Virus record (IMG/VR): IMGVR_UViG_3300032236_002285
Span: 1-64,000 of that record
DNA: 64,000 bases
From: a virus
Strand: one strand, 5' to 3'
Positions 59,876 through 64,000 of this stretch are shown piece after piece (position 1 is the first letter of the stretch; each line of letters starts with the position of its first letter). The notes beneath the pieces are model-generated. The model was not told where the DNA came from. It saw nothing but the letters and a program-made list of their open reading frames with translations, and ran no database searches. The position numbers and the translations under genes are program-made.

Positions 59876-62038
59876 ATGAAACCAGTATTAATTATAGAAA
59901 ATTCAACAAACTCTCTTATTAGAGAGAATAATGGTTCACAAAAGAAGGATTATATTTTAGGTGGTACATTCACAGAATTTGGTGTTAAAAACCGTAATGA
60001 AAGAATTTACACTGCTGAGAAATTTCTTCCAGCGTTACAAGAACTAAATGAAAGAATGAGCAGCTTAGGTGTTGTTTATGGTGAGTTTGATCATCCAGAT
60101 GTTTTCGATACATCTCTTTCTAGAGCATCACACATCATTACAAAAGCTAATTATGTTAAAGAGTCAAATCTTGTTAGTGGTGAAATCAGATTATTAAATA
60201 CTTATTGGGGTAGAGAAGCTAAGGCATTGGTCGATGACGGATGTCCTGTTTTTGTTTCTTCAAGAGCAGCTGGTATCACTGAATCAGATGGTACTGTTTC
60301 GTTAAAAAAATTATTCACTTATGATATCGTTGCTGATCCGGGTTTTGCTTCAGCTAAAATGTCTATCAAGACGCTTAATGAATCATTAGGATATAATGAA
60401 AACTCTAACTTTAGGATATATGAAATGTCCGATGAGTCCAAAATAAATCAACTATTTGATATGAACAAAAATGAATTTGTTACAAAGCAACAGTTAACTG
60501 AATATTCTCAGTATTTAGTTAAGGAATTAGCTTCTACTAAAAAAGAAGTTAAAGGTGCTCTTACTAAAGGTAACTTATCTCCAAAGAAAATGGAGCAACT
60601 TTTAGAGTACTATGAAGAGTTAAATTCAACAAATGCTCAAGTTGTTAAATATCTAGATTATTTGGCTGAAAAAGTACAAGTTATGGTTAATGAGAACAAG
60701 TCGTTAAAAGAAACAACTGACAAACTTATTAAGCACAATGACTATTTAGCTGAAAATTTAGAGAAAGCTGTTAACTACTCTGAATATTTAGCTGAAAACT
60801 TAGACAAAAATATTGAGTATTCTGAATACTTAGCTGAGAACTTAGATAAGAACATTTCTTACTCTGAATACATTGCTGAAAACTTAGATAAGAACATTTC
60901 TTACTCTGAATATTTAGCTGAAAACTTAGACAAAAATATCGAATACTCTGAATACTTAGCAGAAAATCTTGATAAGAATATTGCTTATTCAGAATATATC
61001 GCTGAAAACTTAGACAAAAATATTGCATACGCTGAATACATTGCTGAGCACGTTGATAATTCAATTGCTTACTCTGAATACTTAGCAGAACATGTTGAAG
61101 GTAACATTGCTTACTCTGAATACATTGCTGAACATTTAGATGATAACATTGCTTATTCAGAATATATTGCTGAAAATCTTGACAAATCAATTTCATATCA
61201 AGGTTTAATCGTTGAAAAGTTAAATTCTAAAAAATTAAACGAATCAATGAATGAAGAAGATGAGGAAGCTTTCCCATCATTACATGATGCTGGTTTTGAA
61301 GATGCTCACGAAGAAGAAGGTCATGAAGATGCTCACGAAGATGACGAAGAAGATTGTGGTCCAATGGGTCATGAAGAAGAAGGTCATGAAGAAGAAGCTC
61401 ACGAAGACGTTCACGAAAATAAAGAAGAAGATGACGAAGAAGATTGCGGTCCAATGAGTCATGAAGAAGAAGGACATGAAGATGAAGAAGAAGAAAACTG
61501 GGAAGTTAAAGGTAACAGCGATTCTGAATTATCTGAGTCAATAAATAAATTAATTGAAGAAGCTAAAAAACGTAAAGTTTCTGAAAATAGTGATTTGAAT
61601 TTCTTAAAATTCTTAAACAAATCACAAGTAGATAGTTTCTATGCTTTGTCTGATGAAGACCAAGAGGCTGTTAAATTTCACATAAGCGAAAGAAATTACT
61701 TCACATCTAAAGATGTGTTAAGCCTAATCGCAGAAGCACTATCATCTAAGAATGAATCTCTTGAAGAAAGAGTTATCAGATTAATGCCTGAAAACACTAA
61801 GGCTATCTGGAGTCAAATGAATGAATCTGCTAAAAAATCTATCTTATCACAAGCTAGACTTTACCCAGCTGAAGTTTTAATGACTGAATCACAAATTGAA
61901 CATTTCTGGTTAACTAGAAATTTCAAGAAAAACGAATCTGTAACTAAAAAGTTAGTAGCTCATGAAAGTTTAATACAAGAAGATAAACTTTCTGATAATG
62001 ACGTTACTGCGATTATGGAAAGATTCAAAAACATCTAA
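59876..62038 (+). CDS. Prohead protease fused to scaffold (T4 gp21-gp22 type fusion)
   Basis: A 720-residue protein. Residues 1 to about 170 are a gp21-type prohead core protease: FGVKNRNERIYTAEKF (about 35-50), VYGEFDHPDVF with catalytic His 73, and VFVSSRAAG with catalytic Ser 128/129, then LFTYDIVADPGFASA with an Asp. Residues about 287-440 are eleven 14-residue tandem repeats (YSEYLAENLDKNIE type). An acidic His/Glu-rich segment follows (about 460-545), then a helical C-terminus resembling a scaffold. T4 makes the protease and scaffold from separate genes. An internal ATG at 60425 (MSDESKINQ) could give scaffold alone. Precedes the capsid gene as gp21-gp22 precede gp23 in T4. Confidence 0.87.
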   Translation: MKPVLIIENSTNSLIRENNGSQKKDYILGGTFTEFGVKNRNERIYTAEKFLPALQELNERMSSLGVVYGEFDHPDVFDTSLSRASHIITKANYVKESNLVSGEIRLLNTYWGREAKALVDDGCPVFVSSRAAGITESDGTVSLKKLFTYDIVADPGFASAKMSIKTLNESLGYNENSNFRIYEMSDESKINQLFDMNKNEFVTKQQLTEYSQYLVKELASTKKEVKGALTKGNLSPKKMEQLLEYYEELNSTNAQVVKYLDYLAEKVQVMVNENKSLKETTDKLIKHNDYLAENLEKAVNYSEYLAENLDKNIEYSEYLAENLDKNISYSEYIAENLDKNISYSEYLAENLDKNIEYSEYLAENLDKNIAYSEYIAENLDKNIAYAEYIAEHVDNSIAYSEYLAEHVEGNIAYSEYIAEHLDDNIAYSEYIAENLDKSISYQGLIVEKLNSKKLNESMNEEDEEAFPSLHDAGFEDAHEEEGHEDAHEDDEEDCGPMGHEEEGHEEEAHEDVHENKEEDDEEDCGPMSHEEEGHEDEEEENWEVKGNSDSELSESINKLIEEAKKRKVSENSDLNFLKFLNKSQVDSFYALSDEDQEAVKFHISERNYFTSKDVLSLIAEALSSKNESLEERVIRLMPENTKAIWSQMNESAKKSILSQARLYPAEVLMTESQIEHFWLTRNFKKNESVTKKLVAHESLIQEDKLSDNDVTAIMERFKNI
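60734..61195 (+). repeat. Eleven 42-nt coding repeats (14-residue units) in the scaffold
   Basis: Eleven successive in-frame units of 14 residues with consensus Y-S-E-Y-[LI]-A-E-[NH]-[LV]-[DE]-x-[NS]-I-x. Each contains [LI]-A-E, which resembles the cleavage consensus of the T4 prohead protease ([LI]-x-E). Two heptads per unit suggest a coiled-coil rod. Near-identical units at the DNA level could recombine. Confidence 0.85.
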
Positions 62039-62114
62039 TCTATAAAAAATCCACACTTACGAAAATCAAGTAAATAAAGGGTTATATATAGATCATAAAA
62101 AAAAATAAAAAATT

Positions 62115-63809
62115 ATGTCACACATTAGAATAGACAAAACAAAAGCAGTTAAGAAATGGGCTCCTGTATTGGAGAACATGGGCGTTGCTGCTGATAGAGT
62201 TGAATGGATGTCAGAAATGGCTGAGTATCACTCAATCAATGAAAACGCATATGTAAATGCTTCTAACGTAGCAGGTATGGGTAGTGTATTGAATCCAGTT
62301 GTTGGTTCATTAGCTGGTAACCCAGGTAACTACACAAATGCTTACGGTAACGTAGCAGGTTCTGGCGACGTAGGTCAAAACTTACTTCCAGTAGCTATGA
62401 AAATCGCGGGTCAAACTATCGGTTTAGACTTAGTAGCTGTTAAACCAACTCCTGGTCCAAAAATCGATTTGTTATATATCGACTTCCAATATGACGATAT
62501 TAACACATCATCAAATGAAAGACCACAAGTTTTCAAATTGACTTGTGATAACGTAGCAGCTATCGAAGCAGCTATTACTTCTGATCTTTCTGGTTATTCA
62601 ATTAATCAAAGTCAAGGTGGTTTACAAGGTGGTAGAGTATTCTACGGTATTACTGCATCTAGCGTTTATAAAACAACAACTGAACCAGGTACTAAAACAA
62701 ACATCGTTGAGTTCTTAGGTTTCTCTCGTGTTGATGGTTTACCAATGTTCAGAGCTTACAGACAAAATAACTCTACAGCAGTAGGTGCTTATAATAACAC
62801 TTTTGACGCAACTAAAAACACTTTTGACCAAACTAGTCCAATAGTTTCTCAAATTTTAAGTATCTCTGGTGTAACTCCAACAGCTAACTCTAATAAAGCA
62901 GTTCAATTAGTATCTGCTCTTGAAGATCATCTTCCTGGTTTCTCTGCAAACTGGACATCTTCTACAGGTGCTGCTTCTGGTAACTACCCAATGGGTCGTC
63001 AAGCAGATGATGACAGCTATGCTGGTGTTATCGGTCCAAAAATTTCTTCTAAAACTGTTGCAGTTGGTACTATTGAAGTATCTTCAGCTCTTAGAAGAAC
63101 TGAAATTGAAGATATCAAAGCTAATACAGGTATGGATATCGTTCAAAAAATGGAATCAATCCTTGTTAACGAACTTTCTCAAACAATCTCTAAACAAATT
63201 GTTGCTAAAGTATTCGAAATGGGTGATTTGAACAGAACAGGCGCTCCTGCTTCTTCTGCAACTGCTAACCCTAACTCACTTTCAGGTTGGACAATTTTTG
63301 ACTTGGATACTGCATACGCATCTAACCAAGTTGGTGGTGAAACAACTCACGCTGTTCAACGTAAGTTGATCACTAAGATTGCTCACGCTTCTAACTATAT
63401 CGCAACTGAAGGTCGTGTTGGTCCTGCTCAATACCTTATCACAAACGGAGGTCTTGCTGCCGCTTTACAAGATATCGCTGGTTATACAATTAACCCAGTT
63501 AAATCTAAATTAAACGGTCAAGGTCAACTTTATCCAGTTGGTTCAATCGGAGATATCTCTATCTATGTAGATCCATATCAAAGATACAACGATAATAGAA
63601 TCGTTCTTGGTAGAAAAAACAACCCAGATCAACCAGGTATCATTTTCGTACCTTACTTGATGGCTCAGTCTATCTCAGTTATCTCTGAAGCTACATTCGC
63701 TCCACGTATGTTACTTCGTTCAAGATACGCTGTAACTGAAGTTGGTTGGTACCCACACAAGCAATACATGACTATTAAAGTTAATGATGCTGCTCAATTA
63801 CTTAACTAA
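62115..63809 (+). CDS. 23: Major capsid protein (T4 gp23-like)
   Basis: A 564-residue protein (T4 gp23 is 521). The N-terminal propeptide (KKWAPVLENMGVAADRVEWM) and INE at about residues 41-43 give a likely prohead-protease site before NAYVNASNVAG. The HK97-fold body is seen in LLPVAMKIAGQTIGLDLVAV, RRTEIEDIKANTGMDIVQKM with LVNELSQTISKQIVAKVFEMG, YLITNGGLAAALQDIAGY, and the C-terminal RMLLRSRYAVTEVGWYPH block. Codons end in C and in A/T-light forms more often than in neighbours, as expected for a very abundant protein. Preceded by a TTATATATA-type promoter element and followed by a terminator. Confidence 0.95.
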   Translation: MSHIRIDKTKAVKKWAPVLENMGVAADRVEWMSEMAEYHSINENAYVNASNVAGMGSVLNPVVGSLAGNPGNYTNAYGNVAGSGDVGQNLLPVAMKIAGQTIGLDLVAVKPTPGPKIDLLYIDFQYDDINTSSNERPQVFKLTCDNVAAIEAAITSDLSGYSINQSQGGLQGGRVFYGITASSVYKTTTEPGTKTNIVEFLGFSRVDGLPMFRAYRQNNSTAVGAYNNTFDATKNTFDQTSPIVSQILSISGVTPTANSNKAVQLVSALEDHLPGFSANWTSSTGAASGNYPMGRQADDDSYAGVIGPKISSKTVAVGTIEVSSALRRTEIEDIKANTGMDIVQKMESILVNELSQTISKQIVAKVFEMGDLNRTGAPASSATANPNSLSGWTIFDLDTAYASNQVGGETTHAVQRKLITKIAHASNYIATEGRVGPAQYLITNGGLAAALQDIAGYTINPVKSKLNGQGQLYPVGSIGDISIYVDPYQRYNDNRIVLGRKNNPDQPGIIFVPYLMAQSISVISEATFAPRMLLRSRYAVTEVGWYPHKQYMTIKVNDAAQLLN

Positions 63810-63828
63810 TTTGAGTTACCAAATATTG

Positions 63829-63857
63829 AAAAAAGACCCTTTATGGGTCTTTTTTCT
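63829..63857 (+). terminator. Hairpin terminator after the capsid gene
   Basis: AAAAAAGACCC and GGGTCTTTTTT stem of 11 bp with a 5-nt loop and T-run, 19 nt after the capsid stop. Confidence 0.87.
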
Positions 63858-63875
63858 TTTTAAACAATTTTGAAT

Positions 63876-63885
63876 TTAATATATA
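63876..63885 (+). promoter_or_regulatory. Late-promoter-like TTAATATATA
   Basis: Exact motif, 4 nt before the ATG at 63890, again the close-spaced class, directly after the capsid terminator. Confidence 0.5.
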
Positions 63886-63889
63886 CTTT

Positions 63890-64000
63890 ATGAAAAAATA
63901 CTTACTTATTGAGGTAAATTCTGATGATGATATCATTGTTAAGTACTTTGATGATTTAACTGATGTACATTCTTATGTTTGTCATGAGTTAATGTACGAG
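63890..64000 (+). CDS. Start of a hypothetical gene (3' partial)
   Basis: An open frame of 37 codons from the ATG at 63890 to the window end, beginning MKKYLLIEVNSDDDIIVKY. It is acidic with alternating hydrophobic residues as in a small alpha/beta protein. The promoter motif 4 nt upstream supports it as a real gene. The remainder lies outside the window, so no family can be named. Confidence 0.6.
   Translation, partial: MKKYLLIEVNSDDDIIVKYFDDLTDVHSYVCHELMYE

Noticed and set aside
60734-61195. Regular 42-nt direct repeats that could suggest a CRISPR-like array
   Set aside because: The units are contiguous without spacers, in frame, and encode a 14-residue repeat within the protease-scaffold protein.
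61227-61477. Short frames on both strands over the acidic His/Glu segment of the scaffold
   Set aside because: They follow from repeated GAA and CAT codons and lie inside a clear coding region.

Overview
The window is a stretch of a large, AT-rich, tailed-phage genome with a T4-type (contractile-tailed) structural set. Direct evidence is the presence of recognisable counterparts of T4 gp17 (large terminase), gp18 (sheath), gp19 (tube), gp20 (portal), gp21/gp22 (prohead protease and scaffold, here one polypeptide), gp23 (major capsid), gp25 (baseplate wedge), gp4 (head completion), gp44 (clamp loader), gp47 (SbcD-like nuclease) and gp55 (late sigma). The host is probably a member of the Bacteroidota: one gene has a TTG-N20-TATATTTG promoter of the Bacteroidota type and a C-terminal motif common in that phylum, and the glutamine synthetase is of the GSII type. 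The host assignment is an inference. No tRNA, rRNA, IS element or CRISPR array was seen.

Layout. 1-6025: a Ser/Thr/Gly-repeat tail fibre with an S74 chaperone, convergent with a sugar cassette (heptose-kinase-like enzyme, cupin, two-domain glycosyltransferase). 6126-10437: a nucleotidyltransferase-like gene, unknowns and a second fibre-like protein. 10519-21031: probable tape measure, small unknowns and a 1943-residue baseplate-type protein with a beta-propeller. 21125-25299: small proteins, gp47 and a homing-endonuclease island. 25413-34797: tail tube, hub-type protein, giant sheath and two unknown proteins. 34903-37509: small unknown genes. 37510-41191: large terminase, ClpS and a HAD phosphatase. 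41293-45845: spanin-like pair and several proteins with a shared N-terminal peptide, including cysteine-hydrolase-like and amidoligase-like enzymes. 46369-50747: gp25, clamp loader, neck protein, late sigma. 50774-58536: glutamine synthetase, gp4, portal, RNase R. 58552-59691: a second endonuclease island. 59876-64000: protease-scaffold fusion, capsid protein and the start of one more gene.

How the parts work together. Genes switch strand often and most convergent pairs share a bidirectional hairpin terminator. Many genes on both strands are preceded by TTAATATATA, either about 20-28 nt or 4-5 nt before the start codon. This is the probable late promoter read by the gp55-like sigma. About a dozen otherwise unrelated proteins begin with a short peptide of the form M-K-x-[IL]-K-x-[FY]-x-x-[FYL]-N-E, which closely resembles the T4 capsid-targeting sequence removed by the gp21 protease. 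The best reading is that this phage packages, and perhaps injects, a diverse protein cargo that includes enzymes. The 5' end of the window opens inside the fibre gene and the 3' end cuts a small gene.
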